Shown: positions 1 through 9,275 of the stretch, in pieces | Layout of the letters: every line of letters starts with the position of its first letter | Numbering within the stretch: position 1 is the first letter of the stretch | Assembly: GCF_028288465.1 (NCBI RefSeq) | Contig: NZ_JAQBNR010000002.1 | Location: 62,001-126,000 of the forward strand | Reading direction: 5' to 3' | Source of the DNA: Ferruginibacter sp. | Lineage (GTDB): Bacteria; Bacteroidota; Bacteroidia; Chitinophagales; Chitinophagaceae | DNA: 64,000 bases | Notes under the pieces: generated by a model | Seen by the model: only the letters and a program-made list of their open reading frames with translations | Told to the model about the DNA's origin: nothing | Database searches by the model: none | Position numbers and translations under genes: made by a program

Positions 1-1
1 A

Positions 2-307
2 AAATTTCCTGAAATGAATTTTGCAGTTCATACCGCAGATGCAATGAATTATGACATTCCTGCTACCGTTGATTGCCTGTTCTTATTCAATCCTTTTGAT
101 GTAGTGGTAATGAGCGCAGTGGTATTTAATATAATGGAAAGCGTCCGCATGCATCCGCGGGAAATTTTTGTGATATACGCTAATCCGCTTTACGAAGAAT
201 TGTTTTTAGACGAAGGCTTCAAGGAAATTTTTCATACAAAAGAAATGAAATACCTGGAAGCTGCTATACTAAAACTTCCGGCACTATTACAACGCCGGAA
301 GTCTTAA
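2..307 (+). CDS. C-terminal part of a probable SAM-dependent methyltransferase (partial)
   Basis: The reading frame is open to the left window edge, so the gene starts outside; the ATG at position 14 lies inside the frame and need not be the real start. The visible 102 codons contain an acidic strand-end segment (DCLFLFNPFD) followed by a helix and a second strand (IFVIYANP), which is how the second half of a class I Rossmann methyltransferase usually looks. The catalytic and cofactor-binding N-terminal motifs are outside the window, so the family call is by general resemblance only. A 9-base inverted repeat (ACTTCCGGC and GCCGGAAGT, 274-302) sits at the very end of the gene just before the stop codon and may help end transcription, though no T-run follows it. 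Confidence 0.5.
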   Translation, partial: KFPEMNFAVHTADAMNYDIPATVDCLFLFNPFDVVVMSAVVFNIMESVRMHPREIFVIYANPLYEELFLDEGFKEIFHTKEMKYLEAAILKLPALLQRRKS

Positions 308-331
308 TCAACTATAATAAAATTTGAATCT

Positions 332-2152
332 TTAGTTACTTCCCATCATCTCCACACTTCGGTTGATGAAGTTAGTAAGCGTGTTTCCTTTCAATAGCCC
401 CTGGGAAAGCAATGCAAGATCGGCCAGGTTATGGACCAGCTTTTCCTGTTTGCCTTTATCACTTTCAGCAAGTACATTTTTATACAATGGATGATTACCA
501 TTTACAGTCAGGGTTACTTCGTCTGGCATGCTTGCATAAAACGCACCCATACCGCCCTGCATTGCTGCCATATCCTTCATACGGCGCATAAATTCTGGCC
601 TGGTAGCTGTTACGGGTGGCGCATCAATACTTAATCCTTTCAATTCAACCGTTACATTTAACTCGGGAATTTTTACGCCGAATAGTTCTTTCAATGTCGC
701 TTCCTCGTCTTTACTCAGTACACTTTCTCCGCCTTCCTGTTTGTCTATCAGGTTGTCTGTTATGTCGCTGTCCACTCTTACAAACTGAACATTTTCCCAC
801 TTCATCTCCATCTGGTTTACAAAACCGTTGTCGATGATAGTTTCCATCTTCACCACCTTATATCCCTTAGCCACCGCCTGTTGGATAAATGCATCCTGTT
901 GCACCGGATCTGTAGTGTATAAAATAACCTGCTTACCTTCTTTATTTTTTTGCAGGGTTTCTGTGGCTATTTTGTATTCGTCAAAAGTGAAAAACTTGCC
1001 TTCTGTATCCTGTAGTATCAAAAACCTGTTAGCCTTTTCCAAAAACTTGTCGTCGGTCATCATACCATACTTCACAAACAAGCCCAGGCTCTCCCACTTC
1101 TCTTCAAATGCCGGCCGGTCGTTTTTAAAAATCTCTTCTAATTTATCAGCCACCTTCTTTGTTATATGTGCATTTATCTTGCGCACATTGGGGTCGCCCT
1201 GCAGGTAACTGCGACTAACGTTTAAAGGAATATCAGGTGAATCAATTACACCTTGTAGCAACATCAAAAATTCCGGAACAATATCTTTCACCTCATCTGT
1301 TACAAAAACCTGGTTGCTGTATAACTGTATTTTATCTTTTTGTATTTCATAAGATTGTTTAATCTTAGGAAAATATAAAATACCGGTAAGGTTAAATGGA
1401 TAATCAACATTTAAATGAATCCAGAATAAAGGCGCTTCATTAAACGGATATAATTCTTTATAGAAATTCTGGTAATCTTCTGTAGTTAACTCGGAAGGCT
1501 TCTTTGTCCAGGCTGGGGTTGGATTATTGATTTGTTTGTCTTCAAAGAAAATAGGGACCGGTAAAAAACGGCAAAATTTCTCGAGCACTGTTTTAATCCT
1601 GTGTGGCTCCAAAAACTCCTGGCTCTCTTCATTCAGGTACATTACGATGTCCGTTCCCCTGTTTTCCTTTTGCGTGTCTTCCAGGGTAAATTCAGGGCTG
1701 CCATCACACTCCCATCTTACAGCAGCCGCGTCGTCCTTAAAAGATTTACTAATTACTTCTACCTTTTCACTTACCATGAAAGAGGAATAAAAACCCAGCC
1801 CAAAATGACCTATGATATTGTTCTCATTCTGTCCTTTATACTTATCCAAAAATTCTTCCGCACCGCTAAAAGCAACCTGGTTCAGGTATTTATCAACTTC
1901 TTCTCCAGTCATTCCAATTCCTCTATCAGAAATGGTGACTGTCTTTTTTTCGGCATCTATTTTTATCTCAATTTTTAGTTCCCCCAAGTCTCCCTTCGCT
2001 TCACCGATTGAAGAAAGGGTTTTTATTTTTTGGGTGGCGTCTACCGCATTGCTTACCAGCTCTCTTATGAAAATATCATGTTCGCTATATAAGAATTTTT
2101 TAATAATCGGAAATATATTTTCCGTTTGTACCCGTATGTTTCCTTTTTGCAT
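332..2152 (-). CDS. htpG: molecular chaperone HtpG (bacterial Hsp90)
   Basis: The 606-residue product is an ATP-dependent cytoplasmic chaperone of the Hsp90 family. The N-terminal GHKL ATPase carries the ELVSNAVDA helix (N-box, near residue 32), DRGIGM (G1 box, near residue 77) and GHFGLGFYS (lid/G2, near residue 115). A middle domain with a conserved arginine region (VSRSYLQGD) and a C-terminal dimerisation domain follow. Length is typical of Bacteroidota HtpG. The ATG at 2152 is the first codon of the conserved N-terminal sequence. Two tandem TTGTCA hexamers lie about 50 bases upstream and may be a control site. It is transcribed alone; the next minus-strand gene upstream is separated by 93 bases. 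Confidence 0.97.
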   Translation of the reverse strand: MQKGNIRVQTENIFPIIKKFLYSEHDIFIRELVSNAVDATQKIKTLSSIGEAKGDLGELKIEIKIDAEKKTVTISDRGIGMTGEEVDKYLNQVAFSGAEEFLDKYKGQNENNIIGHFGLGFYSSFMVSEKVEVISKSFKDDAAAVRWECDGSPEFTLEDTQKENRGTDIVMYLNEESQEFLEPHRIKTVLEKFCRFLPVPIFFEDKQINNPTPAWTKKPSELTTEDYQNFYKELYPFNEAPLFWIHLNVDYPFNLTGILYFPKIKQSYEIQKDKIQLYSNQVFVTDEVKDIVPEFLMLLQGVIDSPDIPLNVSRSYLQGDPNVRKINAHITKKVADKLEEIFKNDRPAFEEKWESLGLFVKYGMMTDDKFLEKANRFLILQDTEGKFFTFDEYKIATETLQKNKEGKQVILYTTDPVQQDAFIQQAVAKGYKVVKMETIIDNGFVNQMEMKWENVQFVRVDSDITDNLIDKQEGGESVLSKDEEATLKELFGVKIPELNVTVELKGLSIDAPPVTATRPEFMRRMKDMAAMQGGMGAFYASMPDEVTLTVNGNHPLYKNVLAESDKGKQEKLVHNLADLALLSQGLLKGNTLTNFINRSVEMMGSN

Positions 2153-2203
2153 GATGAAAGATTTTCGAAGTACCTGTCAAAGAAAATACCAAATATCAAA
2201 AAG

Positions 2204-2217
2204 TGACAAGATGACAA
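2204..2217 (-). promoter_or_regulatory. tandem TTGTCA hexamers upstream of htpG
   Basis: On the minus strand the sequence reads TTGTCA-TC-TTGTCA, two identical hexamers spaced by two bases, 52 to 65 bases before the htpG start codon. A related CTTTGACA lies closer to the gene (about 2170-2177). The arrangement suggests a regulator or sigma-factor site for a stress gene; that role is inference. Confidence 0.3.
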
Positions 2218-2245
2218 CGAATGCAGACTGAAATACAATTATTGC

Positions 2246-2947
2246 TCAGTCCTCTTTTTTTACGTTGGCAGCGCCGCTTGTTTTTTGAGAAACACTGCCA
2301 GCACCCTTATAATAAATATTGGCAGCACCGGATGCATCGGCAGTTAACTGTATGCTTGCATACACATGGATGGAAGCTGCGCCGGAAGCGGTTGCAGTGG
2401 TAGTCTCACTCATCAAATCCTCCGTCTTAATTGTTCCGCTGCCAGAGGCCTCAGAATGATATTCTTTTGTTCTTCCGCTTACTTTAATAGTGGATGCGCC
2501 TGTTGCCTCAGCTGATACTTCAGGAGCATCTATTTCTCCATTAATATTCGCAGCACCGGATGCTTCGAGCTGTAGTTTATCGGTGGTCCTCAACACATTT
2601 TTTATTGCTACGTCTGCAGCTCCGGAACTATGAATATTTGTAATTTCAGGAGCAATTATATAAACTTTATAATGACCATTATTAAAATTAATTCCGTCCC
2701 TCGTGCGGATATGTAATGTATGTCCGGAAACTGTCGTTTCTATATCCTTTATCAGGTTGTCATCCGCCTCCACTTTCACTTCTGTAGGCGAGCCGTTTTT
2801 CAGTTCCACTTCATAAGCACCGCCGGCTTCAATGCTAGTAAAATCGCCTGTATTTCTGGTTTCCGTAACTATATTACCACTGCCATGTATTTGCGTGCAG
2901 GCGCTCAATATCAGGATAGTTAATGCCAGTAATCCGAATTGTTTCAT
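2246..2947 (-). CDS. GIN-domain (DUF2807) lipoprotein
   Basis: The 233-residue product begins with a lipoprotein signal peptide with a lipobox ending at Cys17 (LSAC). The rest fits the DUF2807 'putative auto-transporter adhesin head GIN domain', a right-handed beta-helix seen in many Bacteroidota envelope proteins. From about residue 125 on, a short glycine/alanine/serine motif (SGAAN or SGSG type) recurs roughly every 18 to 20 residues, as expected for beta-helix rungs. No enzymatic residues are apparent; a surface or periplasmic structural or adhesive role is inferred. A TTTG-N20-AATCTTTG promoter match lies just upstream. Confidence 0.85.
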   Translation of the reverse strand: MKQFGLLALTILILSACTQIHGSGNIVTETRNTGDFTSIEAGGAYEVELKNGSPTEVKVEADDNLIKDIETTVSGHTLHIRTRDGINFNNGHYKVYIIAPEITNIHSSGAADVAIKNVLRTTDKLQLEASGAANINGEIDAPEVSAEATGASTIKVSGRTKEYHSEASGSGTIKTEDLMSETTTATASGAASIHVYASIQLTADASGAANIYYKGAGSVSQKTSGAANVKKED

Positions 2948-2961
2948 TTTCTATTTTTTTA

Positions 2962-2996
2962 CAAAGATTTAAAATAAAATGCTGGTTTGCAAACCA
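2962..2996 (-). promoter_or_regulatory. candidate promoter with overlapping 14-base palindrome for the GIN lipoprotein gene
   Basis: On the minus strand TTTG (2990-2993), 20 bases, then AATCTTTG (2962-2969) resembles the Bacteroidota -33/-7 pattern and is 15 bases from the start codon. The -33 block is inside a perfect 14-base palindrome, TGGTTTGCAAACCA (2983-2996), a likely operator position. Both points rest on sequence pattern only. Confidence 0.4.
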
Positions 2997-3109
2997 CCTG
3001 TAGGGCAATAGTTACCCCTTATAATTGATTATATCAGAAATATAAATTAAAAAATTGTAATTGATTCATAAAAAATTGTTATCCCAGTGTATCAATGGGT
3101 TGATAGTTT

Positions 3110-3117
3110 TATATTTG
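3110..3117 (+). promoter_or_regulatory. candidate -7 element for the DUF2723 gene
   Basis: TATATTTG matches TAnnTTTG and lies 22 bases before the ATG at 3140, a usual distance for this phylum. No good TTTG lies at the expected -33 distance, so this is a weak call. Confidence 0.35.
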
Positions 3118-3139
3118 CCCACTTATAATTAACTTCTAT

Positions 3140-6100
3140 ATGAATTTTAAACGTGTTAATAACATTTCAGGATGGATAATCTGTATTATTGCCTGCACTG
3201 TTTATATTATGACCATGGAAGCGACGGGCAGTTTTTGGGACTGTGGTGAGTTCGCTTCCAGCGCCTATAAATTACAAATTCCCCATCCACCCGGAGCGCC
3301 GCTTTTTGTTTTAATCGGCCGGTTGTTTATGGCTCCCTTCGATCCAAAACATGCCGCCACAGGTATTAACCTGATGAGTGCCCTTGCCAGCGGCTTCACC
3401 ATTTTATTTTTATACTGGACGATTACCCACTATGCCAAAAAACTGGTACAAAAAGGGGAAGAAGAATTGAACAGCGCCCAATTATTAAGTATTGTAGCCG
3501 CCGGCACAGTGGGTGCGCTGGCTTACTGTTTTTCTGATTCTTTCTGGTATAGCGCTGTTGAAGGTGAAGTTTACGCATTGTCCTCCTTTTTTACTGCCAT
3601 TGTTTTTTGGGCGATGGTAAAATGGGAATCTGCTGTAACTGAAGAAAATAAAAGAGGCATCACCGGGCACTTTACCGGTGCAGACAGGTGGTTGATTTTA
3701 ATTTTTTACCTCATGGGCCTTTCAATAGGTGTGCATTTATTAAACCTGCTTACCATCCCGGCCATGGTAATGATCTATTACTTTAAAAGATATAAAACAA
3801 CCAACTGGGGTATTTTCTTTGCCTTTATAATTGGTTGTGCCATTACAGGCATCATTCAAAAGGCGGTTATACAATGGACCATTAAAGGTGCCGGCAATTT
3901 CGATATTTTATTTGTCAACGACTTCGGCCTTCCTTTTTTCAGTGGGTTTGCCTTTTTCTTTGTATTGCTTGGGGTAGCTATTTATTTCGCCCTGCGCACG
4001 GCCAACAAAAAAAACTGGAACTTTTTAAAACTGGGTTTGTGGAGTTTTACCTTTATGTTGCTGGGGTACAGTAGTTACTTTACCACGTTAATACGCAGCA
4101 ATGCAGATACCGCTATTGACATGTACAATGTTGATAACCCCGTTAACCTGGTTGGTTACCTGGCACGTGAACAGTATGGAGATTTCCCCCTGGTGATAGG
4201 CCAGGATTTTACTGCGCAGCCAACCGACCAGCAATACGTAGATACTTATATTAAGGGAAAAGATAAATATGTAAAGAATGGCCGTAAGATAGAAACCACC
4301 TGGGCTGATGAAGACTTGCATGTTTTTCCGAGAATGTGGGACCAAAGCAACGACCAGGGCCATGCGGATTACTACGCCAGCTTTGCAGGCATTGGTAAAG
4401 ATCCGAAGACCGGAGAATGGAGCGGCAAACCCACCATGGCAGACAATATCAGCTTTTTTATGCAATACCAGGTTGGCTGGATGTATATGCGTTATTTTAT
4501 GTGGAATTTCGCCGGCAAGCAGGATGACGTGCAAGGTGTGGTGATGGGTAATGTGAGAGACGGCAACTGGAAAACAGGCATTTCTTTCTGGGACAATGCC
4601 CGCTTAGGGAACCAGTCTGTTATGCCGGATAGTATGAAACACAACAAGGCGAACAATAGTCTTTTTGCTTTGCCATTGATATTGGGCTTGCTGGGTTTAT
4701 TTTATCATTATCAAAAAAATAAAAGGGACGGGCTTGTAGTTGGCCTGCTTTTTTTCTTTACCGGTTTTGCTATTGTAATTTACTTAAATATGCCAGGCAA
4801 CCAGCCAAGAGAAAGAGATTATGCCTTCGTAGGATCCTTTTATGCGTTTGCCATTTGGATAGGTATTGGCGTTTTATATGTGAAAGAATTACTGCAAAAA
4901 GCGATGAGTGCCAATGTAGCTAACTATGTTGCTGCGGGCATCTGTACATTAGCTGTGCCGGTATTGATGGCCAGCCAGGAATGGGATGATCATGACAGAG
5001 GTAAAAAAGTATTGGCAAGAGATCTGGCGATTGATTACCTGGAAAGTTGTGCACCCAATGCTATTTTAGTTTCGTTTGGAGATAATGATACGTACCCCTT
5101 GTGGTATGCACAGGAAGTGGAAGGCATTCGCCGTGATGTACGGGTTATCAATAGCAGTTTACTGGGCACCGATTCCTATATCAATCAGCTGAGGTATAAA
5201 ATAAATCAGAGCGATCCAATTGACCCCATCTGGACTGCAGATCAGATTGAAGGTGCAAAACGAGATTATATTTATTATGCTCCAAAAACAGGCGTTGATC
5301 CCAATCAGTATATGGATTTGTATACCATGATGAAAGATTATGCAGGCAGTGATGATCCGTCAAAAGTTGAACAGTCAAGAGATGGCAGTATATTAAATGT
5401 TTTCCCAACCCGTAAGGTATTCGTACCGGTTGATATCAATGTGGTAAAAGCCAATGGTACCGTTAATGCAAATGACAGTGTTGTAAGCGAAGTAAAGTTT
5501 GATATACCTGCAAGATCTGGCTTACAAAAAGGAGAAACCGCTATCTTGAATATTATTGCTGCAAACAAATGGAAACGTCCTATTTATTTTACAAATGAGT
5601 ATAATGAGCTTGGTTTCGGCCAATATCTACGCCAGGATGGACTTACGTACAGGCTTGTTCCAGTGCTGAACAAAGAGGTTAACGAAAACTGGGTGTACGA
5701 TAAGATGATGGGCAAATTTGTATTTGGCAATGCCAATGTTAAAGGCGTGTATTTTGATGAAGAAAACCGCCGGCACCTGAACAGCATTCGTTTGGCCTAT
5801 GCCAAGGCTGCAGGCAACTTAGCCGAAAACGGTAAAAAGGAAGAAGCTAAAAAAATGCTGGAAAAATGTGATGCAGGAATGCTGGAAGAAAACATGAGCT
5901 ATGGCATGGTATCCCGCTATCAGCAACACGATTACGTATCATACCAGTTTCTGGATGCCTGTTACAAAGCCGGTGATACCGCCCTTGCGGAAAAAGTTAC
6001 CCGCAGTTTAAGGAAAGACCTGGAACAGCAAATGACTTATTACAATAGTTTGAATGAAACCAGGTTGTCCCAGTTTGACCAGGAAAGAGGCGATATGCCT

Positions 6101-6232
6101 ATTGCTGCCAACCTGCTGAAAGGCCTGCAGCAAATGGAGCAGTTTTATAAAAATCCAAAACAATTAGAAGTGCCTGCCACTATTAACAATAATACCGCTC
6201 CTGTAAAAAAAACAGATAGCATAAAAAAATAG
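3140..6232 (+). CDS. DUF2723 family membrane protein (probable protein O-mannosyltransferase-type glycosyltransferase)
   Basis: The 1030-residue protein opens with a hydrophobic segment, then the family signature TGSFWDCGEFA and HPPGAPLF (residues about 30-57), characteristic of PF11028 (DUF2723, related to human TMEM260 and to GT-C glycosyltransferases). About ten or more hydrophobic spans follow between residues 10 and 620, with a conserved acidic/aromatic stretch (NQPRERDYAFVGSFYA, near 555). The C-terminal 400 residues are soluble and likely extracytoplasmic, ending in helical, TPR-like sequence. In TMEM260 the activity is protein O-mannosylation; for bacterial members the donor and acceptor are not established. 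It stands alone between its own promoter-like element and a clear terminator. Confidence 0.88.
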   Translation: MNFKRVNNISGWIICIIACTVYIMTMEATGSFWDCGEFASSAYKLQIPHPPGAPLFVLIGRLFMAPFDPKHAATGINLMSALASGFTILFLYWTITHYAKKLVQKGEEELNSAQLLSIVAAGTVGALAYCFSDSFWYSAVEGEVYALSSFFTAIVFWAMVKWESAVTEENKRGITGHFTGADRWLILIFYLMGLSIGVHLLNLLTIPAMVMIYYFKRYKTTNWGIFFAFIIGCAITGIIQKAVIQWTIKGAGNFDILFVNDFGLPFFSGFAFFFVLLGVAIYFALRTANKKNWNFLKLGLWSFTFMLLGYSSYFTTLIRSNADTAIDMYNVDNPVNLVGYLAREQYGDFPLVIGQDFTAQPTDQQYVDTYIKGKDKYVKNGRKIETTWADEDLHVFPRMWDQSNDQGHADYYASFAGIGKDPKTGEWSGKPTMADNISFFMQYQVGWMYMRYFMWNFAGKQDDVQGVVMGNVRDGNWKTGISFWDNARLGNQSVMPDSMKHNKANNSLFALPLILGLLGLFYHYQKNKRDGLVVGLLFFFTGFAIVIYLNMPGNQPRERDYAFVGSFYAFAIWIGIGVLYVKELLQKAMSANVANYVAAGICTLAVPVLMASQEWDDHDRGKKVLARDLAIDYLESCAPNAILVSFGDNDTYPLWYAQEVEGIRRDVRVINSSLLGTDSYINQLRYKINQSDPIDPIWTADQIEGAKRDYIYYAPKTGVDPNQYMDLYTMMKDYAGSDDPSKVEQSRDGSILNVFPTRKVFVPVDINVVKANGTVNANDSVVSEVKFDIPARSGLQKGETAILNIIAANKWKRPIYFTNEYNELGFGQYLRQDGLTYRLVPVLNKEVNENWVYDKMMGKFVFGNANVKGVYFDEENRRHLNSIRLAYAKAAGNLAENGKKEEAKKMLEKCDAGMLEENMSYGMVSRYQQHDYVSYQFLDACYKAGDTALAEKVTRSLRKDLEQQMTYYNSLNETRLSQFDQERGDMPIAANLLKGLQQMEQFYKNPKQLEVPATINNNTAPVKKTDSIKK

Positions 6233-6246
6233 TTTTTTTCTTTTCC

Positions 6247-6282
6247 AAAATCCTTTCATCAGCAGTGGTGAAAGGATTTTTT
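6247..6282 (+). terminator. intrinsic terminator after the DUF2723 gene
   Basis: AAAATCCTTTCA and TGAAAGGATTTT form a 12-base perfect stem with a 10-base loop, and the second arm runs into a T-tract. It starts 15 bases after the stop codon. Confidence 0.85.
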
Positions 6283-6472
6283 ATTTAACAAACGAACCAA
6301 CCACATGAAATGATTGTTTCGTAAATTGTGAAGTAGCGGCTAATCATACTATTGAATCAGCCTCAGCCAAACATATTTAATGTACATGTGAATTTTACCT
6401 TACGGCCGGTTTAATTTCCCTGGCTTTGACATCATTTTTTGCCGTACGATCTGTGGAATTAATTAAATTATT

Positions 6473-7576
6473 ATGATCATGAGAGGATACAACTTTTCAA
6501 AATACGACCCCAACGAAAATAGTAAAACCAAATTTGAACAATTGCTCGATATTTTTATGCAGTTACTCACTTACACGAATGGTGATGTTGGTGAAGCCAT
6601 GCAATGGATGAATGAGCTGGATAATGAATATAAGCTTACAGACAATGATTACGGTATGGGTGATTTTTATGAAGACCTGAAAGATAAAGGTTATATTGAT
6701 GAAAAGAAAGGCAAAGGCGAAATAAAAATAACACCAAAAACAGAACAGGGTATTCGTAAAAAAAGCCTGGAAGAAATTTTTGGTAAGTTGAAGAAAACAA
6801 AGCAGGGCAATCACAATACTTTTAAACCTGGTGGCGGCGACGAAATCAATCCAGAATCCAGGCCCTTTCAATTTGGCGATACGCTTGAGCAAATTGATTT
6901 TACGGCATCCATCCGCAACGCACAAATAAACCATGGGGCAGAAAGTTTCAGGTTGCATGAAGATGACCTGGAAATAAGGGAAACAGATTTTAAGAGCCAG
7001 ACTTCTACCGTACTGATGATTGATATTTCTCACTCAATGATTTTATATGGCGAGGATAGAATTACGCCCGCAAAAAAAGTGGCGATGGCATTGAGTGAAC
7101 TGATTCAAACAAAATATCCCAAAGATACCCTGGACATAGTTGTGTTTGGTAACGATGCCTGGACCATTGAAGTAAAAGATCTGCCCTATTTACAGGTAGG
7201 TCCCTATCATACCAATACAGTCGCAGGACTTGAACTGGCGATGGATTTGCTGCGTAAAAGAAGAAATCCTAATAAGCAGATTTTTATGATTACAGATGGT
7301 AAACCTACCTGTCTGAAAGTTGGCGCCAAGTATTATAAAAACAGTTTCGGGGTTGACAGGAAAATTTTAAACCGTTGCATGAGTCTTGCAACACAATGCA
7401 AAAAATTAAAAATTCCCATTACGACATTTATGATAGCATCTGACCCTTACCTGCAAAAGTTTGTACAGGAATTTACAGAAACTAATAATGGTAAAGCATT
7501 CTTCGCCTCATTGGATAAACTAGGCGCTTTTATCTTTAAAGATTTTGAGAGCGGCAAAAGAAAAACGGTTTATTAA
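6473..7576 (+). CDS. VWA domain protein, partner of the downstream AAA+ ATPase
   Basis: The 367-residue cytoplasmic protein has a charged helical N-terminal region (residues 1-125) and a von Willebrand factor A domain from about residue 175. The metal-binding MIDAS residues are present: DISHS (184-188), a conserved threonine region (HTNTVAG) and ITDGKP. There is no signal peptide. It is followed after 126 bases by an AAA+ ATPase of the magnesium-chelatase ChlI/MoxR type; such pairs work as chelatase-like or protein-remodelling machines. Chlorophyll or cobalamin genes are not near, so a chelatase role is not supported. The start is either the ATG at 6473 or the one at 6479. Confidence 0.85.
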   Translation: MIMRGYNFSKYDPNENSKTKFEQLLDIFMQLLTYTNGDVGEAMQWMNELDNEYKLTDNDYGMGDFYEDLKDKGYIDEKKGKGEIKITPKTEQGIRKKSLEEIFGKLKKTKQGNHNTFKPGGGDEINPESRPFQFGDTLEQIDFTASIRNAQINHGAESFRLHEDDLEIRETDFKSQTSTVLMIDISHSMILYGEDRITPAKKVAMALSELIQTKYPKDTLDIVVFGNDAWTIEVKDLPYLQVGPYHTNTVAGLELAMDLLRKRRNPNKQIFMITDGKPTCLKVGAKYYKNSFGVDRKILNRCMSLATQCKKLKIPITTFMIASDPYLQKFVQEFTETNNGKAFFASLDKLGAFIFKDFESGKRKTVY

Positions 7577-7702
7577 ATCTTTTGCCGGTAAGACGCAAAG
7601 TCTTCTTTTCTTAGTCAGGTATTCCTGATAATTACTTAACTAATTAAAAATAATAACGCTATCAAGGACCAATGACTAAACACCCTGACGGCAAAATAAA
7701 AT

Positions 7703-9226
7703 ATGAACAATAAAATAAAAACACTCGGCGAACTTAAAAAAAGCGGTTACGTTTCCAGAAGCATTAAAGATGAAATCCGGGAGAACCTGATTAAAAAAAT
7801 TAAGGCGAAAGAAAACGCCTTTCCCGGCATTTTAGGATACGAAGATTCTGTAATACCGGATACCGAAAGAGCGTTGCTAAGCCGCCACAACATTTTATTT
7901 CTAGGTTTACGCGGACAGGCAAAAACACGAATGGCCAGGCAAATGACAGAACTACTGGATGAATACATACCTGTGGTTGCGGGCAGTGAAATCAACGATG
8001 ATCCTTTACAACCCATCTCCCGTTACGCAGTTGATTTAATCGAAACCTATGGCGATGATACGCCCGTTAACTGGTTGCACCGCAGCCAGCGCTATGGTGA
8101 AAAACTGGCTACACCGGATGTTAGTGTTGCCGACCTTATTGGTGATATTGATCCAATTAAAGCGGCTAATTTAAAATTAAGTTTTGCAGATGAAAGGGTA
8201 TTACATTACGGTATAATACCCCGAAGCAACAGAAGCATCTTTGTTATAAATGAATTACCGGACCTGCAGGCAAGAATACAGGTTTCATTGTTTAATATTT
8301 TGGAAGAAGGTGATTTACAGATACGTGGTTTTAAGCTGCGTTTACCGCTTGACGTTATGTTTGTGTTTACTGCTAACCCAGAAGATTATACCAACAGGGG
8401 AAGCATTGTAACCCCATTGAAAGACAGAATAGAAAGCCAGATACTTACGCATTATCCCAAATCAATAGAAACATCTCTTGCTATTACAGAACAGGAAGCC
8501 AATATTAATGAGGATCAATCAACGAGAGTCAGTGTAAGTGACCTTGTAAAACGGCTGATAGAGCAGGTTGCATTTGAAGCAAGAGGCAGTGAGTTCGTAG
8601 ACAAAAAAAGCGGCGTAAGTGCAAGGCTTACCATTGCTGCCTATGAAAATGCAGTAAGCGCTGCGGAACGTCGTGCCATCATTAACAATGAAAAACAAAC
8701 ACAGGTTTGGATCAGCGATATGATCGGTATCATCCCCTCTATTACGGGTAAAATTGAACTGGTATACGAAGGCGAGCAGGAAGGCCCGTACCAGGTAGCA
8801 TTTAATTTATTGGAAAAAGCTATCCGTACACAATTCACTTTGTACTTCCCCAATCCCGATACCTTAAAAAAGAAAAGAGGCAAAGATCTTTCCGTAGAAG
8901 AAAATCCTTACCGCTCCATCACCCGCTGGTTTGATGGCGGTAACCATTTGGATGTATTTTTTGATACAAAAGATGAAGACAAAATTCAGTTGCTGTACAA
9001 AGTGGATGGCTTACATGCGCTGGTGAAAAAGCATCATAAGGCAGCCAATGAAAAAGAACTCGCCTTACTAATGGAGTTTGTATTACACGGCCTGGCAGCT
9101 TTTTCGCTGATCAGCAAAAAAGTGGTAGAAGGAAAAATTGAGTTTAAAGATTTAATGGGCAGCATGCTTAATATGGGCAGCAAATCTTTTAGTGATGAAG
9201 ATTTTAACGACAACGATTTTAATTAA
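7703..9226 (+). CDS. AAA+ ATPase of the magnesium chelatase ChlI / MoxR type
   Basis: The 507-residue protein has a Walker A motif GLRGQAKT (about residues 69-76) and a Walker B-like strand FVINELPDL (about 177-185), in which the usual DE pair is NE. A helix and sensor-1 region (FVFTANPEDY, arginine-rich PLKDRIESQ) follow, as in ChlI-type ATPases that form hexamers with VWA-domain partners. The C-terminal 200 residues are a helical region specific to this subfamily, ending in an acidic tail (DEDFNDNDFN). It is probably co-transcribed with the VWA gene upstream, and its transcription ends at a perfect stem-loop. The substrate is unknown. Confidence 0.85.
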   Translation: MNNKIKTLGELKKSGYVSRSIKDEIRENLIKKIKAKENAFPGILGYEDSVIPDTERALLSRHNILFLGLRGQAKTRMARQMTELLDEYIPVVAGSEINDDPLQPISRYAVDLIETYGDDTPVNWLHRSQRYGEKLATPDVSVADLIGDIDPIKAANLKLSFADERVLHYGIIPRSNRSIFVINELPDLQARIQVSLFNILEEGDLQIRGFKLRLPLDVMFVFTANPEDYTNRGSIVTPLKDRIESQILTHYPKSIETSLAITEQEANINEDQSTRVSVSDLVKRLIEQVAFEARGSEFVDKKSGVSARLTIAAYENAVSAAERRAIINNEKQTQVWISDMIGIIPSITGKIELVYEGEQEGPYQVAFNLLEKAIRTQFTLYFPNPDTLKKKRGKDLSVEENPYRSITRWFDGGNHLDVFFDTKDEDKIQLLYKVDGLHALVKKHHKAANEKELALLMEFVLHGLAAFSLISKKVVEGKIEFKDLMGSMLNMGSKSFSDEDFNDNDFN

Positions 9227-9257
9227 AATAAAAGCCACTCGTTGAGTGGCTTTTATT
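9227..9257. terminator. bidirectional terminator between convergent genes
   Basis: AATAAAAGCCACTC and its exact reverse complement GAGTGGCTTTTATT are separated by GTT, a 14-base perfect stem with A/T-rich ends on both sides. It starts at the stop codon of the AAA+ gene and serves equally for the minus-strand gene ending at 9276. Confidence 0.92.
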
Positions 9258-9275
9258 TTATAACTGAATCACTCA

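Noticed and set aside
4088..4534. Minus-strand open frame inside the DUF2723 gene
   Set aside because: It is fully inside a well-supported gene, in antisense, and its translation resembles no protein family.
6563..7033. Minus-strand open frame inside the VWA gene
   Set aside because: A hydrophobic-looking antisense shadow of a lysine-rich coding region, without start context or neighbours.
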